Assembly (NCBI RefSeq): GCF_021556475.1 | Contig: NZ_JAKGBZ010000027.1 | Location: 1-48,081, forward strand | Direction of reading: 5' to 3' | Length of the DNA: 48,081 nucleotides | Source: Acidiphilium iwatense | GTDB lineage: Bacteria > Pseudomonadota > Alphaproteobacteria > Acetobacterales > Acetobacteraceae | Notes under the pieces: model-generated | What the model saw: only the letters and a program-made list of their open reading frames with translations | Told to the model about the DNA's origin: nothing | Databases searched by the model: none | Position numbers and translations under genes: made by a program | Shown: positions 41,928-48,081 of the stretch, piece after piece | How the letters are laid out: each line of letters begins with the position of its first letter | Numbering within the stretch: the stretch's first letter is position 1

Positions 41928-42974
41928 TCAATCCGCTGCGATGGCGTCAGGAAAGGCGGCGACCGTGCCCTCGACCAGAAGGCCGATGCGGCCGGAGGAA
42001 TGCGGCAAGGTGTGGCTGAACACGCGGGACAGCAGCATCGGCGCCGCAGCATCGGCGAGGCGCAGTTCGATCAGCGCGTCATGCCCGAAATAATGCGTGG
42101 CTTCGATCAGTGCCGCCGTGCTGCCGGCGGTCGCCTCGGGAACCGGGCGGATCTGTTCGGGGCGGATCATGATCGTCACCGCGCCCTGCATCGGTTCGGC
42201 GAGGGCGAGCGTGCCGAGCGCGCAATCGGCCTCCGCGCCGTGCGCCATGGCGGGTAGCAGCACCGCCTCGCCGACGAACTGGGCCAGGGCCGCGTCGCGC
42301 GGCCGATGATAGAGCGACGCAGGATCGGTGTGCTGGACGATCCGCCCGTCGCGCAGCACCGCGACCCGATCGCCCATCGACAAGGCTTCCGCCTGATCGT
42401 GGGTGACCAGAATGGCGGTCGCTCCGGTGGCTTTCAGGGCGGTGGCAACGGTCTGGCGCACATCCTGGCGCAAGGTGGCATCGAGCGCCGAGAACGGTTC
42501 ATCGAGCATAACCAGCCGTGGCGACGCCGCCAGCGCCCGCGCCAGAGCGACCCGCTGCTGCTCGCCGCCGGACAATTGATGCGGGCTGCGCGCGGCGAAA
42601 TCGGCCGGCAGCCCGACCATGGCGAGCAATTCGACGATCCGCGCGTCGTGCCGGCCGCGCCCGAGGCCGAAGGCGATGTTCCGCCCCACCGAGAGATGCG
42701 GAAACAAGGCACCTTCCTGGGCAAGATAGCCGATCCGCCGCCGCTCCGGCGGTACATGAAGAGAGGGGTTGGCCACGGCGACGCCGTCGATGGCGATCGA
42801 CCCGGCATCGACCCGGTCGAACCCGGCGATCAGGCGGAGCAAGGTGGTCTTGCCGCTGCCCGATGCGCCGAGAATCGCCAGCACGTCGCCGGACCGAACG
42901 GCGAGGTCGACCCGGTCGAGCACCGTGCCGGCGCCGAACCGCTTGACCACGCCGCCGATATCGAGAGCGGCCAT
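41928..42974 (-). CDS. fbpC: Ferric iron ABC transporter ATPase (FbpC-like)
   Basis: The 348-residue ATPase has Walker A GASGSGKTT, Q-loop, signature LSGGEQQRVALARALA, Walker B LVMLDEPFSALD and a C-terminal TOBE-like domain (TIMIRPEQIRPVPEAT). It powers Fe3+ import through the FbpB permease encoded 2 nt upstream. I chose the ATG at 42974 (MAALDIGGVVKRFGAG). Thiamine or sulfate import ATPases are related, but the permease and binding protein point to ferric iron. Confidence 0.9.
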   Translation of the reverse strand: MAALDIGGVVKRFGAGTVLDRVDLAVRSGDVLAILGASGSGKTTLLRLIAGFDRVDAGSIAIDGVAVANPSLHVPPERRRIGYLAQEGALFPHLSVGRNIAFGLGRGRHDARIVELLAMVGLPADFAARSPHQLSGGEQQRVALARALAASPRLVMLDEPFSALDATLRQDVRQTVATALKATGATAILVTHDQAEALSMGDRVAVLRDGRIVQHTDPASLYHRPRDAALAQFVGEAVLLPAMAHGAEADCALGTLALAEPMQGAVTIMIRPEQIRPVPEATAGSTAALIEATHYFGHDALIELRLADAAAPMLLSRVFSHTLPHSSGRIGLLVEGTVAAFPDAIAAD

Positions 42975-42976
42975 CG

Positions 42977-44557
42977 TCAGTCTCCGAAATCGACGCGTAG
43001 GGACGTAAAGCCGAAGCGCCGCGCGAGCAGCCAGCTCGCGGTCATCGACAGGGCGATCAGCACCGCCGCATAGGGTGCGGCGGCGGCGAAGGCGAGGGTC
43101 GAGGTATCGCCCCAGATGCGGATCGCCAGGGTTTCGGTGCCGATCGGCGCGAGCAGGAGGGTCGCGGTCAGTTCGGTCGACACCGCGATGAACACCAGCG
43201 CCGCGGCGGCGCCGAAACCGGGTGCCGCGAGCGGCACGGTAACCTGCCACAGCACCTGGAACCAGTTCGAACCCAGCGAGCGCGCGGCTTCCTCCAGCCG
43301 CCGGTCGGCCTGCAGCAAGGCAGCGCGGATGCCGACCAGCGCATACGGCATGAACAGGATGGCATAGGCGATCAGGAGCAGCAGCGTGCTTTCGTAGAGC
43401 GCCGGCACCGCGCGCACGGTCGCGGTGATCAGCGCGAGCGCGATGACGATGCCCGGCACGCCCTGGGCCAGCCAGGCGCCGCGTTCGAGTGGAGCGGTCA
43501 GCCTGAAACGCGGCCAGCGGGCGGACAGGACGGCGAGGGGCAATGCCAGAATCAGGGTGAGCAGGGCGGCGCCTGCCCCGAGTTCCACCGTGCTGAGCGT
43601 CGCCATCAGCAAGGCGCGCGGCGAGGCTTCGTCCGGCGTGATCGCCGCGGCACCATGCTGGGTCAGCCAGAACAGTACAGTGAGAATCGGCACGCAGAGC
43701 GACAGGAAGGCGAACAGGGCGAAACCCGGTATCGCGGCCCATCGCCAGCGTCCAAACCGATAGGGCGCCGCCTGTCGCCGCGTTCCTTTGCCGATCCGGG
43801 CATAATGGGCATCGCGGCGCAGCGCCGCTTCGGCGGCGAGGCAGGCGAGGCAGAAGATCAGCAGGATGATCGCAAGTGCGGCGGCTTCCGCGCCGTCGAA
43901 CCCCGAGCGATAGGCGGCGTAGATTTCGGTGGTGAAGGTGCGGAAGCGCATCAGGGCGAACGCGCCGAATTCGATCAGGGCGTTCAGCGCGACCAGCAGC
44001 GCGCCGCCCAGTATCGCCGGGCGCAATTGCGGCAGGATGATCCGTCGGATGCAGCGCCATGGCGTGTCGCCCAGCGCCCGCGCGGAATCCTCCAGCGCCG
44101 GATCGAGCCCGCGCAAGGCGGCGGCGACCGGCAGATAGACCAGCGGCGTGTAGGCGAACACGGTGACGATCAGCGCGCCGCCGAATCCTTCAAGATCGGG
44201 GCTGATCGACACCCAGGCATAGCTCGCGACGAAGGCCGGTACCGCCAATGGTGCTACGGCCAGCACCGCCCAGACCGAACGTCCCGGCAGATCGGTGCGT
44301 TCGATCAGGAATGCGGCGATCGTGCCGAGCGCGATGCAGCATGTCGCGGCGGTGACGGTCAGCATCACGGTGTTGAGCAGAAGAACGCCCACCAACGGCC
44401 GCCAGACCAGATCGATCACCTGGCGGCCACCGGCCGCCGCTGCATCCGCCAGGGTGATCCCGATCGGCAGCAGAACCAGCGCTGCCGGAATCGCGCTGAT
44501 CAGCACCAGCCCGAGCGGCGGGCGCGGAACAGCGGATAATGCGCGGAATGACGTCAC
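42977..44557 (-). CDS. fbpB: Ferric iron ABC transporter permease (FbpB-like)
   Basis: The 526-residue inner membrane protein has about twelve transmembrane segments in two homologous halves, each with the EAA-type loop (LEDSARALGDTPWRCIRRII; LEEAARSLGSNWFQVLWQVT) that contacts the ATPase. The double-length single-chain layout is characteristic of FbpB/SfuB permeases. It lies between the binding protein and ATPase genes in one operon. Confidence 0.92.
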   Translation of the reverse strand: MTSFRALSAVPRPPLGLVLISAIPAALVLLPIGITLADAAAAGGRQVIDLVWRPLVGVLLLNTVMLTVTAATCCIALGTIAAFLIERTDLPGRSVWAVLAVAPLAVPAFVASYAWVSISPDLEGFGGALIVTVFAYTPLVYLPVAAALRGLDPALEDSARALGDTPWRCIRRIILPQLRPAILGGALLVALNALIEFGAFALMRFRTFTTEIYAAYRSGFDGAEAAALAIILLIFCLACLAAEAALRRDAHYARIGKGTRRQAAPYRFGRWRWAAIPGFALFAFLSLCVPILTVLFWLTQHGAAAITPDEASPRALLMATLSTVELGAGAALLTLILALPLAVLSARWPRFRLTAPLERGAWLAQGVPGIVIALALITATVRAVPALYESTLLLLIAYAILFMPYALVGIRAALLQADRRLEEAARSLGSNWFQVLWQVTVPLAAPGFGAAAALVFIAVSTELTATLLLAPIGTETLAIRIWGDTSTLAFAAAAPYAAVLIALSMTASWLLARRFGFTSLRVDFGD

Positions 44558-44577
44558 CGCCCCGGTCCTCCTGGCGA

Positions 44578-45627
44578 TCAGATCAGTCCGGCTTGTTGCA
44601 CCAGCCGCGCCGCCTCGCGGTCGTTGCCCAGTTGCGCGGGCGCGATCGCCGGCGGATGCAACGTGTCCATCGGTGCGAGCAGCTTGTTCGGCGCGATGCC
44701 GGGACGCAGCGGGTATTCGTAATCCACCGAGCTTTTCGCGAACATCGACTGCGCCTCGGCGCTCACCAGAAATGCCAGGAATTGCTGCGCTTCCTTCCGG
44801 TGATGCGACGATGCCAGAATGCCGGCGCCCGATACGTTGATCAGGTTGCCGACATCGCCTGGCGCGAAATGTGCGATCCGGCTCGGGGTATGCGCCGGGC
44901 CCATCTCGGTGCGCAGCCGCGCCCAGTAGTAGTTGTTGATGATGCCGGTCGCGACACTGCCGCGATTCACCGCGGCGACCACCGATTCGTCGTCCTGGTA
45001 GATTTTCGCGTTGCGCTTGAGGCCCTTGAGCCAGGCCAGCGCTTTCGTCTTGCCGTCGGCATGGATCACCGCGCCGACCAGGGGCAGGAAATCGGCATCG
45101 CCCGGCGCGATCGCGACCTTGCCCTTCCAGGCCGGCGCGGCAAGATCGAGCAGATGCTTGGGCAGGGTTGCGTGCTGGATCAGTTTCGGATTCCAGGCCA
45201 GCACGTTCTGCCGTTCCAGCACGCCGAGCCAGCTGCCATCCGCCGCGCTGTCGGCGCGCGGGACGAGCGCGAGCGTTGCCTTGGCGATCGGCGCGAGAAA
45301 ATGCTTCTGATCGAGCAACGTGAGTTCCGGCGAATTCTCGACGAACACCAGATCGGCCGACGAGTTTTTTCCCTCGCGCAGAATCTGGTTGGCGACTTCC
45401 GGCCCCTCGCCGCTATGGACCCGGATTGCGATTCCGGTTTTTGCCTCGAACGCCCCGGTCAGCATCGCCACTACTTGCGGATGCTGTGCGCTGTAGAGAA
45501 TCAGCGCGACTTTGGCCTGGGCAGGGACCGCGCTCCCCGCCGATATGCCAGCGCCGATCAGACCCGTCAGAACGAACTGAACCAGGCGATCGGATCGACC
45601 GGAACGCCGCAGCCGAAGCAAACCCAT
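44578..45627 (-). CDS. fbpA: Ferric iron-binding periplasmic protein (FbpA-like)
   Basis: This 349-residue periplasmic protein binds Fe3+ for the FbpBC importer. It has a signal peptide ending AQA (about residue 38), ILYSAQHPQVVAMLTGAFEA, the SGEGPEVANQILREGKNSSA block and GIINNYYWARLRTEMG with the paired tyrosines that ligate iron. I prefer the ATG at 45627, which follows AAAGGA at good spacing. An ATG at 45642 adds five residues. A Fur-box-like motif lies 30-48 nt upstream, and fbpB starts 20 nt after the stop. Confidence 0.92.
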   Translation of the reverse strand: MGLLRLRRSGRSDRLVQFVLTGLIGAGISAGSAVPAQAKVALILYSAQHPQVVAMLTGAFEAKTGIAIRVHSGEGPEVANQILREGKNSSADLVFVENSPELTLLDQKHFLAPIAKATLALVPRADSAADGSWLGVLERQNVLAWNPKLIQHATLPKHLLDLAAPAWKGKVAIAPGDADFLPLVGAVIHADGKTKALAWLKGLKRNAKIYQDDESVVAAVNRGSVATGIINNYYWARLRTEMGPAHTPSRIAHFAPGDVGNLINVSGAGILASSHHRKEAQQFLAFLVSAEAQSMFAKSSVDYEYPLRPGIAPNKLLAPMDTLHPPAIAPAQLGNDREAARLVQQAGLI

Positions 45628-45656
45628 GGAAAATCCTTTCATGCTCGATCAAATGA

Positions 45657-45675
45657 GAATGAGAACTATTATTAA
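45657..45675. promoter_or_regulatory. Fur-box-like motif before fbpABC
   Basis: GAATGAGAACTATTATTAA on the plus strand (reverse orientation relative to fbpA) matches the motif at 41868-41886 in 18 of 19 positions. The AT-rich block continues to 45678. Confidence 0.65.
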
Positions 45676-46019
45676 TTGTTAGGAATGCGGATATAGGACC
45701 AGACAGATCCTGTCAACCAGTGGAAATGGGGGCCGATGAAAAGGGAGGGGGTTGCCGAACTCGCGGTTGCGGTCTGGCGCGGCGGCTGGGCGCTCGCCGC
45801 CGCGCCATTGTCATGCGGGCGGAATTGCGGCTTGATCGGCCCGTTGAACGCCCAGATCACGCCGAACGGGTCCTTGGTCTGGCCGTAGCGATCGTCCCAG
45901 AACATATCGGCGGCCGGCATGCTCGCAGTGCAGCCGGTTTCGGTCGCGCGGCCATAAGCGGCATCGACATCCGCGACCGGCAGCATCATGCTGAACGCGA
46001 CGGGTTCCTTCAGCGAATG
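45672..46019 (-). pseudogene. VOC/PhnB-like glyoxalase fragment
   Basis: The frame reads MMLPVADVDAAYGRATETG and MFWDDRYGQTKDPFGVIWAF, the C-terminal half of a PhnB-type VOC protein. The N-terminal half is missing, and after the conserved part the frame runs into about 50 unrelated residues and ends inside the fbpA promoter region. It is a decayed fragment, joined head-to-head with the SRPBCC remnant. Confidence 0.75.
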
Positions 46020-46419
46020 GCCGCGCGACCGAACCCGGCCTGCTGAGGCAGTGGTTTGCGCCCGCGCCCTACACCACCCCAGTGGCCGAGGTGGATTTGC
46101 GGGTCGGCGGAGTGAACCGCATCGTGATGTGAGGGCCCGATGGCCAGGACATCGATTGCTCCGGCACCTACCTGGACATCGTGCCGGGGCAGAGACTGGT
46201 GTTCACCGATGCCTATACCGGCGACTGGATGCCGAAAACCTCATGCAAGCCGTTCATGACCGCGATCGTCACCTTCGACGACGAGAACGGCAAGACGCGC
46301 TACACCGCGCGGGTGCGGCACTGGAATGCCGAGGACAGAAGACCCACGAGGAGATGGGCTTTCATCGAGGCTGGAGCCAGTGCGCCGATCAGCTCGTCAC
46401 ACTCGCTGGAACCATTTGA
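46020..46419 (+). pseudogene. SRPBCC/AHSA1 family gene remnant
   Basis: The reading RATEPGLLRQWFAPAPY...VNRIVM is cut by an in-frame TGA at 46130-46132 (where arginine is usual), then resumes GPDGQDIDCSGTYLDIVPGQ, ...YTGDWMPK..., PFMTAIVTFDDENGKTRYTA and, after a frameshift near 46335, HEEMGFHRGWSQCADQL. These are the conserved blocks of AHSA1-type START-fold proteins. The first 20 or so codons are missing too, so the gene is dead by three independent lesions. Confidence 0.85.
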
Positions 46420-46433
46420 AACCGGAGACAACC

Positions 46434-46907
46434 ATGACCATTCAGACGATCACCCCGTTCCTGTGGTACGATGCCGATGCCGAGGACGCCGCGAGATTCT
46501 ACGTTTCGATCTTCGGCAATTCCCGCATCACCCATCTCTCGCGCTACGGCGATGCCGGGGCCGGCCCGAAAGGCAGCGTGATGGTGGTCGGCTTCGAGCT
46601 CGAAGGGCAGCGTTTCACCGCGCTCAACGGCGGTCCGGCCTTCAAGCTGAGCGAAGCCTTTTCACTGCTGGTCGATTGCACCGAGCAGGCGGATATCGAC
46701 CGGCTATGGACCGCGCTGGGCGAAGGCGGGTCGTACAATGTGTGCGGCTGGCTGAAGGACAGGTTCGGCCTGTCCTGGCAGATCAATTATGCCGGGCTGC
46801 CCGCACTGCTGACCGGCGATCCCGGAAAAGCCGAGCGGGTGATGGGCGCGATGATGGCGATGACGAAGATCGACGTGCAGGCGCTGAAGGATGCCGCCGC
46901 GGGCTGA
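46434..46907 (+). CDS. VOC family protein (PhnB-like)
   Basis: This intact 157-residue protein has ITPFLWYDADAEDAARFYVS at the start, a FELEGQRFTALNGGPAFKLS strand pair and a WLKDRFGLSWQINYAGLPAL end, typical of the 3-demethylubiquinone-methyltransferase-like VOC group. Substrate unknown. CGGAG lies 6-10 nt before the ATG. In many genomes an SRPBCC gene and a VOC gene of this type sit together, so this is probably the surviving member of an older operon. Confidence 0.88.
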   Translation: MTIQTITPFLWYDADAEDAARFYVSIFGNSRITHLSRYGDAGAGPKGSVMVVGFELEGQRFTALNGGPAFKLSEAFSLLVDCTEQADIDRLWTALGEGGSYNVCGWLKDRFGLSWQINYAGLPALLTGDPGKAERVMGAMMAMTKIDVQALKDAAAG

Positions 46908-46961
46908 TCCTGCGCGGCGTTTTCCGCACTGACGCATGACCGGCTCGCGCCCGTCTCCGGG

Positions 46962-47060
46962 ATGGAGCGGGGAATCGCGACGGGTTGGCCGCAAGTGTTG
47001 TCGGTCCTCAGAGGAGGGCCGCTGCATGGTTATGCCGTGATCAGCGCGCTTCGCGAGCGC
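46962..47060 (+). pseudogene. PadR-type regulator N-terminal fragment
   Basis: The frame reads WPQVLSVLRGGPLHGYAVIS then ALRER, the first helices of a PadR winged-helix regulator. At about 47060 it switches without a stop into sequence typical of a serine recombinase, so only a fragment remains. Confidence 0.6.
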
Positions 47061-47300
47061 ATCGCCGACGATTCCTACATGGACCAGGGCATCCAGATCC
47101 TCAATCGGGCTCAGAACGCGCACCGGTTGTTCGCGGTCCAGCTCGCGAAAGAGAAACGGAGCCTCTGAATTTCCTACTTTCGAACTGCACCTGAAAGCAC
47201 GGCGCGCTCACCGTCGAGTTCAAAGAACTCTTTGATATCCTTGCAGAAATCATCGCCAAGGCCACCCATCTCGAAGCGGCCGAAGGGATGGAATTTGCAA
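47061..47300 (+). pseudogene. Serine recombinase C-terminal remnant
   Basis: DDSYMDQGIQILNRAQNAHR then LFAVQLAKEKRSL, and in the next frame LNFLLSNCT and GALTVEFKELFDILAEI, match the C-terminus of large resolvase-type recombinases (usual form EKRRLLNFLLSNCTWK..L...FRQPFD). A single base is lost near 47166 and TGA replaces the usual TGG near 47194. The catalytic and DNA-binding parts are absent. It marks a past mobile element. Confidence 0.7.
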
Positions 47301-47578
47301 AATACGAGATATGGCTGCCCTTCGTGGATGATTATCGAACCAAGTGCATCGTGCCAAGATCCTCGTTTCGTCTGATCCTTGAAGCCGCGACACATCTGGG
47401 ACTTGCAGCATGACCACGTCAGTCCGCTCATGTGCTCGACAGCGGAGAATAGCAGAGGAGCCCGCCAAAACGATATGAGCCTCATTTGCGCCCTTGCACC
47501 TTATTTACGACCTGCCGGCCCGATCGGGCGGTAGTCATCCCAGCCCGGCTCGCATTATCTTGACCGGGTACGGTAATG
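47301..47578. other. Non-coding stretch before the antitoxin gene
   Basis: About 280 bases show no supportable gene on either strand. The plus frame continuing the recombinase remnant stops near 47410. A minus-strand open frame across 47174-47485 lacks any recognised motif. A TTGACC box at 47560 may be the -35 element of the antitoxin promoter. Confidence 0.45.
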
Positions 47579-47604
47579 GATATACATCTAACTAGATGTG
47601 TATC
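47579..47604 (+). promoter_or_regulatory. Operator of the toxin-antitoxin module
   Basis: GATATACATCTA (47579-47590) and TAGATGTGTATC (47593-47604) form an 11-of-12 inverted repeat with a 2-nt centre, 13 nt before the antitoxin start. Such dyads are bound by AbrB/MazE-fold antitoxins for autorepression. Confidence 0.75.
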
Positions 47605-47617
47605 TTTTGAGGGCCGC

Positions 47618-47848
47618 ATGCAGGTAGCCAAATGGGGCAATAGCCTAGCCGTTCGCCTTCCTGCGGCTGTTGTTGAAGCCCTCGAATTGAGGGAAGGCGA
47701 CGAAATCGAGATCCATGTCGCAGACATCCGGCAGCTTGGCGTCGTGCGAAAACCTGGGCGCGAAGAGCTTTTGAAGCGTCTCCGTGCCTTCCGCGGCCGG
47801 CTTCCCGCCGACTTCAAGTTTGACCGAGACGAGGCGAATGCCCGGTAG
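47618..47848 (+). CDS. AbrB/MazE-fold (VapB-type) antitoxin
   Basis: The 76-residue protein starts MQVAKWGNSLAVRLPAAVVE, the SpoVT/AbrB swapped-hairpin DNA-binding fold, and has a basic C-terminal tail (GREELLKRLRAFRGRLPADF) of the kind that wraps a PIN toxin. GAGG lies before the ATG, and in-frame codons further upstream cover the operator and are unlikely to be used. The stop overlaps the toxin start by 11 nt, indicating coupled translation with the PIN gene. Confidence 0.88.
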   Translation: MQVAKWGNSLAVRLPAAVVEALELREGDEIEIHVADIRQLGVVRKPGREELLKRLRAFRGRLPADFKFDRDEANAR

Positions 47849-47996
47849 CTTTTTCGACACCAACGTACTCGTATATATCGCTTCGGGCGATGCCGTGAAG
47901 GCGGACCGGGCGGAGGCGTCCATTGCTGCGGGTGGAACGATCAGTGTCCAGGTTCTAATCTTACTGTGTCACAAAATTCTTGCAGCGATTCGTTGA
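47838..47996 (+). pseudogene. Truncated PIN-domain (VapC-type) toxin
   Basis: MPGSFFDTNVLVYIASGDAV is the PIN N-terminus with the first catalytic Asp (residue 7). Homology continues to about VQVL (near 47958) and then changes to an unrelated tail ending after 52 residues, against about 130 in intact toxins. The later acidic residues are missing, so RNase activity should be lost. The break suggests an insertion or recombination at about 47958. Confidence 0.75.
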
Positions 47997-48081
47997 CGCG
48001 TGTGAGTGGGTAGAGATTCTGACTCGTGGAGGCGGGTGGTGGGTCTCGAATCGAACACGCAAGGCAGCGAATCACGTCTGG
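47959..48081. other. Unassigned right edge, possible mobile DNA
   Basis: From about 47959 the sequence no longer matches a PIN toxin. It may be the end of an insertion element running out of the window, but there is too little sequence to identify inverted repeats or a transposase. Confidence 0.3.

Noticed and set aside
47174-47485. Minus-strand open frame of 103 codons
   Set aside because: The plus strand here carries recognisable recombinase remnants, and the minus frame has no motif.
1-48081. CRISPR arrays, rRNA genes, replication origin
   Set aside because: No regularly spaced direct repeats, no rRNA sequence and no origin-type iteron or DnaA-box cluster was seen by eye.

Overview
The window is GC-rich chromosomal DNA from an alphaproteobacterium. 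The best guess is Acetobacteraceae or a close acidophilic relative: it has minCDE, a PopZ/DUF2497 protein, an RNase E with a long acidic S1 insertion, a Hint_2-type surface protein and a C-terminal GW..E..RWT.G module. That placement is an inference from gene content. Most of the window is ordinary chromosome. The right end (about 45.7-48.1 kb) is decayed, mobile-type DNA.

Layout: 0.4-3.5 kb carries HU, a DUF4337 membrane protein, tRNA-Phe and minC-minD-minE, all on the minus strand. 4.1-5.7 kb is a lone Hint-domain protein with a clear terminator. 5.9-13.5 kb holds NAD synthetase, a small secreted protein, a YidB protein, an FMN reductase, an ArfA-like ribosome-rescue gene without a stop codon, a broken GNAT gene, nicotinate phosphoribosyltransferase, class II DAHP synthase and glutathione reductase. 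13.85-17.0 kb is a three-gene glycan cassette (DegT aminotransferase, NeuD-like acetyltransferase, glycosyltransferase). 17-27 kb is housekeeping: slipin, valS, PopZ-like protein, TolC-like protein, a Pcm-type methyltransferase and rne behind a roughly 600-nt leader rich in palindromes.

26.96-30.6 kb is a compact paaABCDE operon for the phenylacetyl-CoA epoxidase behind a near-consensus promoter bracketed by an inverted repeat. 30.7-35.7 kb has denD (tetronate catabolism), a cyclase gene remnant and a complete sugar-type ABC importer. 35.9-37.2 kb pairs an Rrf2 regulator with a thioredoxin-reductase-like enzyme. 37.4-45.7 kb is an iron region: a ferritin-like protein, an OprB porin, EfeB (DyP peroxidase), a beta-propeller and fbpABC. 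Near-identical 19-bp Fur-box-like motifs lie in front of fbpA and the propeller gene.

The right edge holds fragments of VOC, SRPBCC, PadR and serine-recombinase genes, one intact VOC gene, and a VapB-type antitoxin whose PIN toxin is cut short.

The most interesting signals are (1) the ArfA-like gene at 9033-9209: it has no stop codon before a perfect 12-bp terminator hairpin, and a second perfect 12-bp hairpin covers its start codon; (2) a C-terminal module shared by the Hint protein and the glycosyltransferase 10 kb away; (3) a dispersed palindromic repeat, one copy of which is translated inside the acetyltransferase; and (4) a hybrid EfeB/FbpABC iron locus with shared operators.
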